Assembly (NCBI GenBank): GCA_947428835.1
Contig: CANENE010000007.1
Location: 33,865-97,864, forward strand
Source of the DNA: an uncultured bacterium
Lineage (GTDB): Bacteria; Cyanobacteriota; Vampirovibrionia; Gastranaerophilales; Gastranaerophilaceae
DNA: 64,000 bases
Reading direction: 5' to 3'
The translations under genes and the position numbers were made by a program. The notes beneath the pieces are model-generated. The model was not told where the DNA came from. It was given only the letters and a program-made list of their open reading frames with translations, and did not search any database. Below, piece after piece: positions 26,337 through 34,960 of this stretch (the stretch's first letter is position 1; every line of letters begins with the position of its first letter).

Positions 26337-28679
26337 ATGGAAGAAGAAAACTTCGGCTTTCCTTTTGAACTCGATGATTTTCAAAAAGAAGCAATAAATT
26401 ATATTAAAGCTGGCAAAAGCGTTGTAGTTTGCGCCCCGACAGGCGCAGGTAAAACCGTTATTGCCCAAAGTGCTATTAATTTTGCGCTGATGAATAATCA
26501 AAGAATTTTTTACACAACTCCGCTTAAGGCGCTATCTAATCAAAAATATAACGATTTTTCAAAAATCTACGGCTGTGATATCGTAGGGCTTCTAACAGGC
26601 GACACCACCATCAATAGAGACGCCCAAATTGTCATAATGACAACCGAAGTCTACAGAAATATGCTCTATGGAACAACGTTCGGCTCAATCAAAGATAATC
26701 TAAAAGACGTTAAATTCGTTGTTTTAGATGAAGTTCATTATATGAACGATGAAGATAGAGGAACAGTTTGGGAAGAAAGCATCATATACAGCCCAACAGA
26801 TATTCAGCTTATCGCGCTTTCTGCAACAGTTCAAAATTCAAGACAGCTGACAGACTGGATTAATACGGTTCATTCAAAGACAGAGCTTGTTTATACTGAT
26901 TTTCGCCCTGTTCCATTGAGATTTTTCTACTATGATAGCTCTAAACCAAATAACATCCTGCCTCTTTTGACTCCAAACGGAGCATTAAACAGCAAAATCA
27001 AACCTGAAAGCAAGTTTAAATACTACAACAAAAGAGACAAAATAAAAAATCCTGCCCCAAATGTTGTCGAAATTTTACATAACAAAAATATGCTTCCTGC
27101 GATATATTTCACTTTTTCAAGAAAAAAGTGCGATGAAAACGCAAGAAAATGCCTAAAACTTGATTTACTAAGCAAAGAAGAAAGCACAGAAGCAAATAAA
27201 ATCATTGAAGAGTATTTAGCTCAAAATTCTTATTTGGAAAATAATCCCCAGCTTGATTTAATAAAATCAGGTATAGCCTCTCACCATGCAGGCTTATTGC
27301 CTGGATGGAAAGCACTTGTTGAAAAACTTTTTCAAAAGGGACTTATAAAAGTTGTTTTTGCAACAGAGACACTTGCTGCAGGAATTAATATGCCCGCCAG
27401 AACAACAATCATCAGCTCCATATCAAAAAGAACAGATAACGGCCATAGAACTCTCACAGCTAACGAGTTTCTTCAAATGTCGGGAAGAGCAGGCCGCAGA
27501 GGTATGGATGAAATAGGCTATGTTGTAGTAATTGGAACACCTTTTCAGACCCCAAATGAAGTAGCCGCTCTTGTACAATCTGATTCAAACCCATTAGAAA
27601 GCAAATTCAGCCCAAAATATTCTATGGTCTTAAATCTTTTGCAAAGGTTTTCTATTGATGTTGCAAAAGAGCTTATTTTAAAGACTTTTGGCTATTTTTC
27701 TTCAACAGATAGATTGACTCCTCTTATAAATAAAAAAGAAGCCAAAGCAAAAGAAATTGAAGAGCTTCACGATTTTAGCTGCAGATATAAGCTCAAAGAT
27801 GAAGATTTAGAAGCTTTTATCAAGGCAAAAGAAAAATTTGTTCAATCAAGAACGCTATTTAAGGTCTTAAAAAGACAAGCTAAAGGAAAATACAAAAACC
27901 CGAATCTCGCCCCCGAGGTTATAGAATTTCAAAAGCAATCTAAAGAATTCAGGTTAAAAATGGAATCTTTTGGCTGCAATACCTGCAAGCTCTATAAAAA
28001 ACACAAAAGATGCCTCGAGCTTACCCAAAGATACGAAAAAGAAATCAAAAATTTGGATAAACAAATTGAATTTCAAAAAGATGTTTATTGGCAAAAGTTC
28101 CTTGCTCATAGAGAAATCCTAACCCAAACAGGAAACCTTAAAGACGATTATCCGACCGAAAAAGGTAAAATTACAATGGCTCTGCGCTGCGAAAATGAGC
28201 TCTTTTTATCCGAAGTCATACAATCAGGTTTATTAAATAATTTGTCCGCTATTGAGCTTTCGAGTGTTATTTGCGCACTTACCACAGAAGGAATAAGACA
28301 AAAAGACGATGGGCTTGCTGAACCCTGCGCGAAGGAAGTCAGAAAAACACTAAATCAAATCAAAGACATAAGAAGAAAAATATTCTTTCTTGAAAGAGAC
28401 AACAACATAGAAAATCCAATGTATATCAATAAAGACTACTGTTATTTTATTGAATATTGGATAGGAGCAAACCAAAACCCCGAAAACAATAACATTGAAA
28501 CCTGGGATAATATGTTTGAAGGCACTGAAATTTCACAAGGTGATGTGGTTCGAACATTCAAAAGAACAATTGACGTTTTAAGACAAATTGTTCTTTTGGA
28601 TGGAATTGACGAAAACCTGAAACAAACAGCAAAAGATGCTATTAAGTTAATCAATGTTGAACCGATTAATGTAGACTAA
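26337..28679 (+). CDS. Ski2/Mtr4-like DExH RNA helicase
   Basis: A 780-residue superfamily 2 helicase. Motif I is APTGAGKT (33-40), motif II DEVHY, motif III SAT, and motif VI QMSGRAGRRG. A DSHCT-type helical C-terminal domain follows (about 600-770; LSAIELSSVICALTTEG). This is the arrangement of eukaryotic Ski2/Mtr4 RNA-exosome helicases and of cyanobacterial and chloroplast ISE2-type proteins. A CNTC pair with later Cys lies in the middle linker. It probably works in RNA turnover or rRNA processing. AGGA eight bases before the ATG supports the start. Confidence 0.9.
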   Translation: MEEENFGFPFELDDFQKEAINYIKAGKSVVVCAPTGAGKTVIAQSAINFALMNNQRIFYTTPLKALSNQKYNDFSKIYGCDIVGLLTGDTTINRDAQIVIMTTEVYRNMLYGTTFGSIKDNLKDVKFVVLDEVHYMNDEDRGTVWEESIIYSPTDIQLIALSATVQNSRQLTDWINTVHSKTELVYTDFRPVPLRFFYYDSSKPNNILPLLTPNGALNSKIKPESKFKYYNKRDKIKNPAPNVVEILHNKNMLPAIYFTFSRKKCDENARKCLKLDLLSKEESTEANKIIEEYLAQNSYLENNPQLDLIKSGIASHHAGLLPGWKALVEKLFQKGLIKVVFATETLAAGINMPARTTIISSISKRTDNGHRTLTANEFLQMSGRAGRRGMDEIGYVVVIGTPFQTPNEVAALVQSDSNPLESKFSPKYSMVLNLLQRFSIDVAKELILKTFGYFSSTDRLTPLINKKEAKAKEIEELHDFSCRYKLKDEDLEAFIKAKEKFVQSRTLFKVLKRQAKGKYKNPNLAPEVIEFQKQSKEFRLKMESFGCNTCKLYKKHKRCLELTQRYEKEIKNLDKQIEFQKDVYWQKFLAHREILTQTGNLKDDYPTEKGKITMALRCENELFLSEVIQSGLLNNLSAIELSSVICALTTEGIRQKDDGLAEPCAKEVRKTLNQIKDIRRKIFFLERDNNIENPMYINKDYCYFIEYWIGANQNPENNNIETWDNMFEGTEISQGDVVRTFKRTIDVLRQIVLLDGIDENLKQTAKDAIKLINVEPINVD

Positions 28680-28696
28680 GCCCTCTATGACAATTT

Positions 28697-28732
28697 AAAA
28701 TAAAAACTGTTACAAAACTTAACTTGTAACAG
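28697..28732 (-). terminator. Minus-strand terminator of the HExxHH gene
   Basis: TGTAACAG and CTGTTACA arms (28707-28714 and 28725-28732) pair over 8 bp. On the minus strand the stem is followed by TTTTTATTTT. The plus strand has no T-run, so it serves the gene ending at 28769. Confidence 0.75.
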
Positions 28733-28768
28733 TCATACTAATTTAAATAGAAAGGAGGATATGTAATT

Positions 28769-29338
28769 TTAGTTTAAGCCCGCATACACAGGGTTTGATG
28801 CAATTAGTTTTTGAATACCTATGACACCATTTTTGCTTCTTAATTTTGCGATATAATTTTCACGTTTTGCAAGTGGTTCAGTAGCATTAGCGAATGTTTT
28901 ATTTCTTTTAACAATTTCATTCCAAGCTTGAGATTCGGATATCCAGGCTCTTAATTCTTCTGCTCTTGAATTTGTATATGTATGGTGCTGTGATTCGTGA
29001 GCTATCAGACAAGCAATACATTCAGGGCTTGCACCTTTATGCTCTGCGTTAATATAAATAACAAGACCATTATCTTTTGTTTTAATTGTCAAAGCTTCGC
29101 AATCAGCTGCTCCAAAAACTGCCAAATTTCTAAACATAACCCTGATTGGTTTTTTGGTTGCATTTCTTCCATATAAAATCGCAATTACGTCTCGTCTGTT
29201 GATTCCTTCTAAGACGTTCAGAGCTGCTGTAATCTTTGGATTTGTAGAAATTCTTGAATAATCAAGAGCAAAGCTATCTGCATCTACGCCAAAAAATAAA
29301 GTTACAAATGTAAATAAAACTAATAATATTCTTTTCAT
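28769..29338 (-). CDS. Small exported protein with HExxHH metalloprotease-like motif
   Basis: A 189-residue protein with an N-terminal signal peptide (MKRILLVLFTFVTLFFGVDA, cleavage near SFA). Its core has CLIAHESQHHTYTNSRAEELRAW. HESQH (114-118) matches the HExxH zinc-peptidase motif, with an extra His at 119 and candidate third ligands E127/E128. Two Cys pairs (C80; C107, C110) may form disulfides. It resembles no named family I can identify, so peptidase activity is inferred from the motif and export. AAGGTAG precedes the ATG. A dedicated terminator follows. Confidence 0.7.
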   Translation of the reverse strand: MKRILLVLFTFVTLFFGVDADSFALDYSRISTNPKITAALNVLEGINRRDVIAILYGRNATKKPIRVMFRNLAVFGAADCEALTIKTKDNGLVIYINAEHKGASPECIACLIAHESQHHTYTNSRAEELRAWISESQAWNEIVKRNKTFANATEPLAKRENYIAKLRSKNGVIGIQKLIASNPVYAGLN

Positions 29339-29489
29339 AAAACTACCTTGATATCTAATTTTTTCCCAATCGTTATCTTGTTTTAGTTATCGTCATTTTT
29401 TGAAATAACTTTATAGATTTTAATTCTTTTTTTACAATTCTTAATATTATTCGCGCTTTTTAGCTCATAGTGCGATTTTTGAAATCGGT

Positions 29490-29524
29490 AAAAAGTCTAA
29501 ACTTTAAATACAATAGGACTTTTT
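29490..29524 (+). promoter_or_regulatory. Inverted repeat covering the ribosome-binding site of the 29525 gene
   Basis: AAAAAGTC (29490-29497) pairs with GACTTTTT (29517-29524), whose last base touches the ATG. The candidate Shine-Dalgarno AGGA (29515-29518) runs into the 3' arm, so folding would hide the start region. Confidence 0.4.
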
Positions 29525-30079
29525 ATGTTTAAATTTTTTAAAAGAAATATTAAATTTCAAATTATATATACTATATTTTTCACGACAATTCTATATTCAA
29601 TACTTACTCCCCTTGTTTCATATTGCCAGGAAGAAACAAAAACAATAGTAATAACCAAAGAAGATATTCAAAATACAAAACCGAGACCGTATCCTGTTTA
29701 TTTTGATGCAAAGGACTTAAAGGCAATTGAAATTATGGAAAAAAGGCATTTTTCAAAAACCTTCAACGATGAAGATGATTCAAGAAGATTAAAAAATCTT
29801 GAATGGGAGTTATTTGGCAAAATTTGGCAATACAGCCCGACAAAAAGCAGAATTGAAAAGCTTAAAATCGCTTCATCTAATACAATGCTGATAGGAACCG
29901 CAATGCCAGCACATTTAAGCAGTAAAAGAACCATCAAAAGAATGCGAAATAACGATATAGGCTTGAGAGACAGAGACAGCGTAGGGCTTATAGATGGCTT
30001 TTTGAGGCTGATGTCACCCCAGGCATATGAAGTTTTTAGAAAACATTCAGACCACAGATTTAATGACTATGAATGGTAG
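29525..30079 (+). CDS. Exported hypothetical protein
   Basis: A 184-residue protein with a long N-terminal signal or anchor (residues 9-34, IKFQIIYTIFFTTILYSILT) and a mature part rich in charged residues. The segment RRLKNLEWELFGKIWQYSPTK, followed by RIEKLK, resembles the short R-L-x-x-L-E-x-x-x-F-G motif found in many exported cyanobacterial-lineage proteins. That link is from memory and not searched. Two short Arg-rich stretches follow (KRTIKRMRNND). The role is unknown. It is a single gene, with a hairpin over its start. Confidence 0.65.
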   Translation: MFKFFKRNIKFQIIYTIFFTTILYSILTPLVSYCQEETKTIVITKEDIQNTKPRPYPVYFDAKDLKAIEIMEKRHFSKTFNDEDDSRRLKNLEWELFGKIWQYSPTKSRIEKLKIASSNTMLIGTAMPAHLSSKRTIKRMRNNDIGLRDRDSVGLIDGFLRLMSPQAYEVFRKHSDHRFNDYEW

Positions 30080-30096
30080 TTTGGTTTAATTTTTGC

Positions 30097-30125
30097 TTGC
30101 AACAAATATTTTACCATTGTAAGAT
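30097..30125 (+). promoter_or_regulatory. Sigma-70-type promoter of rpoZ-like/pnp operon
   Basis: TTGCAA (30097-30102), 17 bp, TAAGAT (30120-30125). The predicted start lies about 15 bases before the rpoZ-like ATG, just ahead of AGGAGA. Confidence 0.65.
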
Positions 30126-30145
30126 TATGTTATAGGAGAAAGTTT

Positions 30146-30391
30146 ATGAATCAAATTACAAAAACAGCATGGGATTTAAATGAAAAAGCCCCAAATCGCT
30201 ATCAATTAGTATACGAGCTTATTGAACTTGCAAAAAAACTTGTTGATGAATCACAATTAAAAAGACCAAGAGACGATTTTGGCTTTGATGTTGATGTTGC
30301 ATTTGACTCTAACTTAAAAAAAGAAAAACCTGTTCAACACGCCATTATGGTCAAAGCGTCAGAATCAGATGATGATGGTTTGGTTGGATAA
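30146..30391 (+). CDS. rpoZ: RNA polymerase omega subunit-like protein
   Basis: An 81-residue cytoplasmic protein. NRYQLVYELIELAKKL (17-32) matches the conserved omega helix (NR-[FY]-x-LV then an Ala-rich helix), and KPVQHAIMVKASE matches the downstream strand of omega. Omega assists folding and assembly of the beta-prime subunit. The invariant AR pair is AK here and the C-terminus is acidic, so the call is probable, not certain. It has its own promoter and strong AGGAGA site, and pnp follows 21 bp later. Confidence 0.65.
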   Translation: MNQITKTAWDLNEKAPNRYQLVYELIELAKKLVDESQLKRPRDDFGFDVDVAFDSNLKKEKPVQHAIMVKASESDDDGLVG

Positions 30392-30412
30392 TTTAATTTA
30401 ATTAATTGAATA

Positions 30413-31237
30413 ATGACACAAACAAATAAAGAAATTTTAGAAACACTTAATTTCCTTAACCAAAAAACCGATAACTTTAAACCTCAGATTGTTATTGTAT
30501 TGGGTTCGGGGTTAGGTGTTTTTTCACAAGGTTTAGATGGGATTAAAATTCCCTATAAAAATATACCAAATTTCGGCTCGTCCAATGTCCAAGGGCATAA
30601 AGGCGAACTTCTTTTCACTGAAATCGAAAATAAAAAATGCATTGTAATGCAAGGAAGATTTCACTATTACGAAGGAAATTCTATGCTGAAATGCACCTTT
30701 CCAATCAAGGTCTTTAGCCAAATGGGGGCCGAAACTGTCATCCTTACAAATGCTGCAGGATGCGCCAATCCCGATTTTAAACCGGGCGATATAATGCTCA
30801 TTAAAGATCATATCAATTTTATGGGAAATAACCCTTTAATAGGTCCCAATGACGATTCTTTAGGTACAAGATTTCCCGATATGACAAATATCTATACAAA
30901 ATCCCTGCAGCAGCTTGCCCTAAATAAAGCAAAAGAACTTGATATAGATTTAAAAGAAGGAATATACCTTGCAACATCAGGCCCAAGCTATGAAACACCA
31001 TCTGAAGTTCAAATGTACAAGTCTTTTGGAGCAGATGTAATAGGAATGTCGACAGCGCCTGAAGCAATAGTTTCAAAGTATTTAAATATGCAGACACTTG
31101 GTTTTTCTATGGTTACAAATTTTGCCGCAGGTATTAAAAAAGATACCACTTTGTCGCATCAGGAAGTAATTGAAGAAGGAAAAATCGCAGGAGCTAAATT
31201 ATCAAAACTCATTATGTCAGTTCTTGCAGATATATAG
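30413..31237 (+). CDS. punA: Purine nucleoside phosphorylase (trimeric type)
   Basis: Phosphorolysis of inosine/guanosine to base and ribose-1-phosphate in purine salvage. The 274-residue length is that of the trimeric class. The phosphate loop GSGLG (32-36), QGRFHYYEG, LTNAAG and SGPSYETPSE, plus the base-site Asn in MVTNFAAG, are present. No Shine-Dalgarno is evident; the gene follows the rpoZ-like gene closely. Confidence 0.94.
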   Translation: MTQTNKEILETLNFLNQKTDNFKPQIVIVLGSGLGVFSQGLDGIKIPYKNIPNFGSSNVQGHKGELLFTEIENKKCIVMQGRFHYYEGNSMLKCTFPIKVFSQMGAETVILTNAAGCANPDFKPGDIMLIKDHINFMGNNPLIGPNDDSLGTRFPDMTNIYTKSLQQLALNKAKELDIDLKEGIYLATSGPSYETPSEVQMYKSFGADVIGMSTAPEAIVSKYLNMQTLGFSMVTNFAAGIKKDTTLSHQEVIEEGKIAGAKLSKLIMSVLADI

Positions 31238-31272
31238 GAATAACGATAAACGCAGATGATAATTTATACTAT

Positions 31273-31302
31273 CGTCATTGCAAGCAAAACAAAGCAATCC
31301 GG
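31273..31302. repeat. Short dispersed intergenic repeat
   Basis: The segment CGTCATTGCAAGCAAAACAA followed by AGCAATCCGG closely matches a 30-bp intergenic repeat seen across many bacteria (CGTCATTGCGAGCGAAGCGA and onward). ATTGC and GCAAT give a short hairpin. Only one copy is in the window. Confidence 0.5.
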
Positions 31303-31367
31303 TTTGCAGTATCTATATGCCCGTATTTTCCCAAAAGACCCCGATATATTAAATATTCTAATTTCAC

Positions 31368-31396
31368 TTGCAATTTGTTTTTGTTTTGTTTATAAT
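31368..31396 (+). promoter_or_regulatory. Sigma-70-type promoter of the 31436 gene
   Basis: TTGCAA (31368-31373), exactly 17 bp, then perfect TATAAT (31391-31396). The transcript would begin about 32 bases before the ATG at 31436, with GTGAGG as ribosome site. Confidence 0.75.
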
Positions 31397-31435
31397 TAAT
31401 TCCCCGGTTAGATTTGGGCAAGTGAGGTGCAAGAT

Positions 31436-31915
31436 ATGAGAATATCCCCGATAAATAATTTTAACAATTATAATAGAAATGTTTCTTTTGGAATGTTTGC
31501 AAAAGAAGATAGTGAATACACTGAGGCTGCCGTTAGAGGAGGTTTAGCATCAGGTTATCTTGATAAAGAAGATCAACAAGATTACTTTGAAACAATTAAA
31601 GATGATGAAAACTTTATAGTTTACAAAGATAAAGAAACCGGCAAGGTTAGGGGTAGATTTAGTGATGAATTTGTGAAAAATAATGCTAATGATAGACAGA
31701 TAACTGGCATTATAGCAGGCTTAGAAAGACGTCACAATTTAGATGATTTAAGTGTATTTAAAAATACAGATTGGGTTGTTGAACGTTTGTGGGATATTAA
31801 GAAAGTATTGCAAGGTGTTAATCTTGTTGAAGAACAACTAAAATATCAACAAATAGGCGAGCCGATTAACTATGGAAGAAGTTTTGAAGAAATACTTGAT
31901 GGCTATGCTAAATAA
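31436..31915 (+). CDS. Hypothetical protein with MxI[SN]...SF N-terminal signature
   Basis: A 159-residue acidic soluble protein with no signal peptide or membrane helix. It opens MRISPINNFNNYNRNVSFGM: Met-x-Ile-Ser, an Asn-rich stretch, then VSFG at 16-19, the pattern shared with the genes at 32063, 51159 and 51768. The rest (GGLASGYLDKEDQQDYFETI, IVYKDKETGKVRGRFSDEF) matches nothing I know. The ATG at 31436 has GTGAGG eight bases upstream; an in-frame GTG at 31427 is less likely. It has a strong own promoter. Confidence 0.75.
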   Translation: MRISPINNFNNYNRNVSFGMFAKEDSEYTEAAVRGGLASGYLDKEDQQDYFETIKDDENFIVYKDKETGKVRGRFSDEFVKNNANDRQITGIIAGLERRHNLDDLSVFKNTDWVVERLWDIKKVLQGVNLVEEQLKYQQIGEPINYGRSFEEILDGYAK

Positions 31916-32062
31916 CTTTTGTTATCAGATATTATTTAGAAATAATATTTACAAATAATTTTTTATAAATATTCCTTAATATTCCCTGAAATTCAAGCAA
32001 TTTCTACACTCAAACCGTTTTTATTATTTTATTGAAAGCAGTCAGAAGATGTGTAGTCAATA

Positions 32063-34066
32063 GTGCAAATTTCATATTTTAATACCAATAATGCAAATCA
32101 ATGCAGCTTTAAAGGTAAGCTGCCAAATGCTGATGACCTTATGGCTTCAAGAAGGTTTGTTAATCGTACTTTAGGTGGTCTGTGGGATGAACTTTCTGCT
32201 TCAATAAAAAAGAAGCAGCCTGATATTTTTCAAAATATCAATGGCGTTGAATATATCCCGGATGATGGTTCGCTTAAAAAAGTGATAACAGGCTTTAAGA
32301 GTTTCTTTGGAATGCCATTGGATTTTGTTGATTCCATTGCAAAGAAATTCCCGAATTCCTCTTTAAATAACGCTGAATTTTTACAAAAACACAGAGAAAA
32401 TGTCCAGCTTGAAGAAAATATACGCGCTATGCAGGGTTTACAGAAAAATGGCTCTAAATTTGCAAAAGAGTATATGGATGCAAACGGGCTTAAAGATTAT
32501 CCAATAGACAGGAAAATCAACGACTCTGTTTCTAAAAAATTCCTTGAACAATTAAACGATATTATGAAAGAAGATATCGCAAATTATGATACCAAAAAAG
32601 AAAGATTTACAACAAGATTGATTTCAGGCTTTACTGCTGCCTTTTTCCTTGGAAACGATTTCTTCAATAACGCAATTCAAAAAGGAAAAACCGAAAAAGA
32701 AGCGCAAAAAGAGCAGAAATTAAAACAAGGGCAGGAAATTAAAGAAAATATATGTGAAGCAATAACCCAATTTGCAGTATTTGCCTGTTTTTCAAAGACA
32801 ATAAATAAAAGCCCCTGGGCTCCTGCTATAATCGGCGCAGGGATTGGATTAGTTTCCCGTGTGATTTCAAGACTCACATCGGGTATGAAAATTACAAGAA
32901 TGAAGGCACCTAAGCAAAATCAACTTTCAAATATTACACTGGATGAATTTGCAAATTGTGCAAAAACACAAAATTTTGAAGAATTGAATAATAAAAAAGA
33001 AGAAACAGATGATTCAAAAGAACACAAAAAACCACTTTTAAGTTTAAAAAATATTTTATTATTCTGTGCTGCAAGTATACTTGGCGGCTATGCTTTGAGA
33101 TTTGGCAAAAATCACACTAAAATCGGCCAAAATATTGCAGAAATATTCAAAAAACGAAGTGAAAAATTGAAACCTAAAATCATTGAAGAAGTATTTACGA
33201 CTCCTGATGAATTAATGAAAATGGCCGATTCTATGCCTCAAAAAAAGTTTGCTAAAACGATTGGGGACATAACTAATAATATTAATGATACAGATAAAAT
33301 CTTCCTTGGTACACAATTTAAAACCAAAAAATTCGGCAAACTCGAAATCAAAGTTAAAGACCTTAAAGACCTGAAATGGGCTCCTTTTAAGTTTGTTAAA
33401 GAGCTTGTGTCATACCCGTATAAAATTGCAGCTAAATTGGAAGAAGCCATCAGAAATTCAATGATAATTAAAAACGGCGGCACAATTCCTAAAAAGCCCG
33501 AACCTTTGCAAGATAAATATAAAATAATGAATTTATATAAGACTTTCCAAGAATTTGAGAAAAAATTTGGCACAGATGAAGAAAAGCTTACAAAAGAATT
33601 TGGCGATTATGTAAATAAAATGATTTTAAAAGCAAACAATGAAGTAACTTCATCCAAAGGCGACAATTCTAAAATTGCAGTCTTAGCTCAGACATTGGGC
33701 ACGTTGACAGGCATTTGGTTTAATATGAATGACGAATTTAACGCGTCCGTCAGAAACGGAAGCACAAAATCTGAAGCTCAAAAAGATGCAAGACTCAGAG
33801 GAATTAATAAATTCTTTAGAATGACTGTTCAGGTTATTATCGCAGGTTCGCTTAATAATATATTTAAGAAATACTATAATAATTCAATTGCAGCCTCTGC
33901 TATAGTTGTTGCAGCAAGCACAATATTAACCGATATGGCATCTCGCATATTATCTGCAATGCCATCAAAGAAAATGACAAAAGAAGAACTTGATAAATAC
34001 CAAAAAGACCATAAAGAAGGCATTATGAGATGGTATTATAATGCAATTGATAAACTCGCATCTTAG
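32063..34066 (+). CDS. Large membrane protein with internal duplication and SF-type N-terminus
   Basis: A 667-residue protein starting at a GTG (an in-frame TAG lies nine bases before). It opens MQISYFNTNNANQCSFKGK, the shared N-terminal signature. Two regions about 358 residues apart (roughly 185-280 and 540-640) repeat the pattern NDxFNxxxxxGxTxxEAQK, each followed by hydrophobic helices ending in SRVISRL or ASRILSA. Another hydrophobic segment lies near 325-345 (LLSLKNILLFCAASILGGYA). I recognise no family. It is probably an integral membrane protein built from a duplicated unit. The Shine-Dalgarno is weak. Confidence 0.75.
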   Translation: MQISYFNTNNANQCSFKGKLPNADDLMASRRFVNRTLGGLWDELSASIKKKQPDIFQNINGVEYIPDDGSLKKVITGFKSFFGMPLDFVDSIAKKFPNSSLNNAEFLQKHRENVQLEENIRAMQGLQKNGSKFAKEYMDANGLKDYPIDRKINDSVSKKFLEQLNDIMKEDIANYDTKKERFTTRLISGFTAAFFLGNDFFNNAIQKGKTEKEAQKEQKLKQGQEIKENICEAITQFAVFACFSKTINKSPWAPAIIGAGIGLVSRVISRLTSGMKITRMKAPKQNQLSNITLDEFANCAKTQNFEELNNKKEETDDSKEHKKPLLSLKNILLFCAASILGGYALRFGKNHTKIGQNIAEIFKKRSEKLKPKIIEEVFTTPDELMKMADSMPQKKFAKTIGDITNNINDTDKIFLGTQFKTKKFGKLEIKVKDLKDLKWAPFKFVKELVSYPYKIAAKLEEAIRNSMIIKNGGTIPKKPEPLQDKYKIMNLYKTFQEFEKKFGTDEEKLTKEFGDYVNKMILKANNEVTSSKGDNSKIAVLAQTLGTLTGIWFNMNDEFNASVRNGSTKSEAQKDARLRGINKFFRMTVQVIIAGSLNNIFKKYYNNSIAASAIVVAASTILTDMASRILSAMPSKKMTKEELDKYQKDHKEGIMRWYYNAIDKLAS

Positions 34067-34086
34067 CATGAACAATATCGATTTGT

Positions 34087-34116
34087 AAAAAAAGCCTCCT
34101 AATAGGAGGCTTTAAA
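34087..34116. terminator. Bidirectional terminator
   Basis: AAAGCCTCCT (34091-34100) and AGGAGGCTTT (34104-34113) give a 10-bp stem with a 3-base loop. T-rich sequence follows on the plus strand and seven T on the minus strand, between convergent genes. Confidence 0.85.
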
Positions 34117-34122
34117 ATATCT

Positions 34123-34923
34123 TTATTTACCCGTTGTTAAACCATTTAAGATATTATATGTGGCATCCCATCCGGAAACACCGCCTGTGGTTTTGTATTG
34201 GTTGATTTTTTTCAATCTTTTTGCTTTTTCTTTTTCTTGTTCTTTATTGAATTTTGCAAGTTTCTTTTTGTTTGCTTGTCTTTCTTTAACTATAGGATCT
34301 GCATATGTCAAAAATGCTCTATATTCCTGGCAATTATATCCCGCTTTGATTTTTTCAGGGTAATTATAGCTTAGATAATTAAATATATTCATGGCTCTTT
34401 CTGAATTATTAGGTTTGGCGCTTAATGCTTCTAAAGTGGAACCAGGCATTTTAGTTAAAACTACAACCATTGCAAGAGGGTTATAATTTGCCTTAATCAT
34501 AAGGTCAACGCCAATGATATCAGAGTCTTTATTATCTTCCATTGCAATTTTATTTGAAATCATGCCGGATACCGCGCTTTGATTTTCAGCATCTGTTGGC
34601 AGATAATAGTTTTTAAGCTTTTGTTTTGCAGCAACACCATTTATAATTTCGCCCATATTATGTGCGACAATTGCTGCAACTTCGTTGTCGTTTCCTGCAT
34701 ATTTTAAGCTGTCTTTTGAAATATTTATTATCATATCAGAAGCAGTGTTTGAATTATCAGCTTCTTCGACCACTTTAAAAGTCGTTTTATTTGGAAGTGA
34801 ATTTTTGGTTATTAATGCTTTTCCAACTGTTTCTACTCTGCTTTGGGGGTTATATGCTGCAGCAACACAAGAAAACATCAACAGCACCATCAAAGATGAT
34901 AATATTTTTTTCATATTTTTCAT
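34123..34923 (-). CDS. Exported M48-like protein lacking the catalytic HExxH
   Basis: A 266-residue protein with a signal peptide (MKNMKKILSSLMVLLMFSCV, cleavage near AAA). The fold landmarks of M48 metallopeptidases are recognisable. NDNEVAAIVAHNMGEIINGV stands where M48 has NEDELAAVLAHEIGHV, and DSDIIGVDLMIKANYNPLAM where it has EADRIGLDYMARAGYDPRAM. The motif HExxH is HNMGE (88-92): the catalytic Glu is Asn and the second zinc His is Glu. The third ligand Glu is Asp (133). It should be inactive as a protease, perhaps a chaperone or binding protein. The C-terminus is Lys-rich. AGGAGG precedes the ATG at 34923. Confidence 0.8.
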   Translation of the reverse strand: MKNMKKILSSLMVLLMFSCVAAAYNPQSRVETVGKALITKNSLPNKTTFKVVEEADNSNTASDMIINISKDSLKYAGNDNEVAAIVAHNMGEIINGVAAKQKLKNYYLPTDAENQSAVSGMISNKIAMEDNKDSDIIGVDLMIKANYNPLAMVVVLTKMPGSTLEALSAKPNNSERAMNIFNYLSYNYPEKIKAGYNCQEYRAFLTYADPIVKERQANKKKLAKFNKEQEKEKAKRLKKINQYKTTGGVSGWDATYNILNGLTTGK

Positions 34924-34960
34924 AAACTTTCCTCCTTTAATTCTATTTTCCTCTATTTTA

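Noticed and set aside
28751..28766. AAAGGAGG followed by ATG-TAA, a start-stop mini ORF
   Set aside because: It looks striking, but it leads only into the convergent gene's 3' end with no plus-strand gene after it, so coincidence is more likely.
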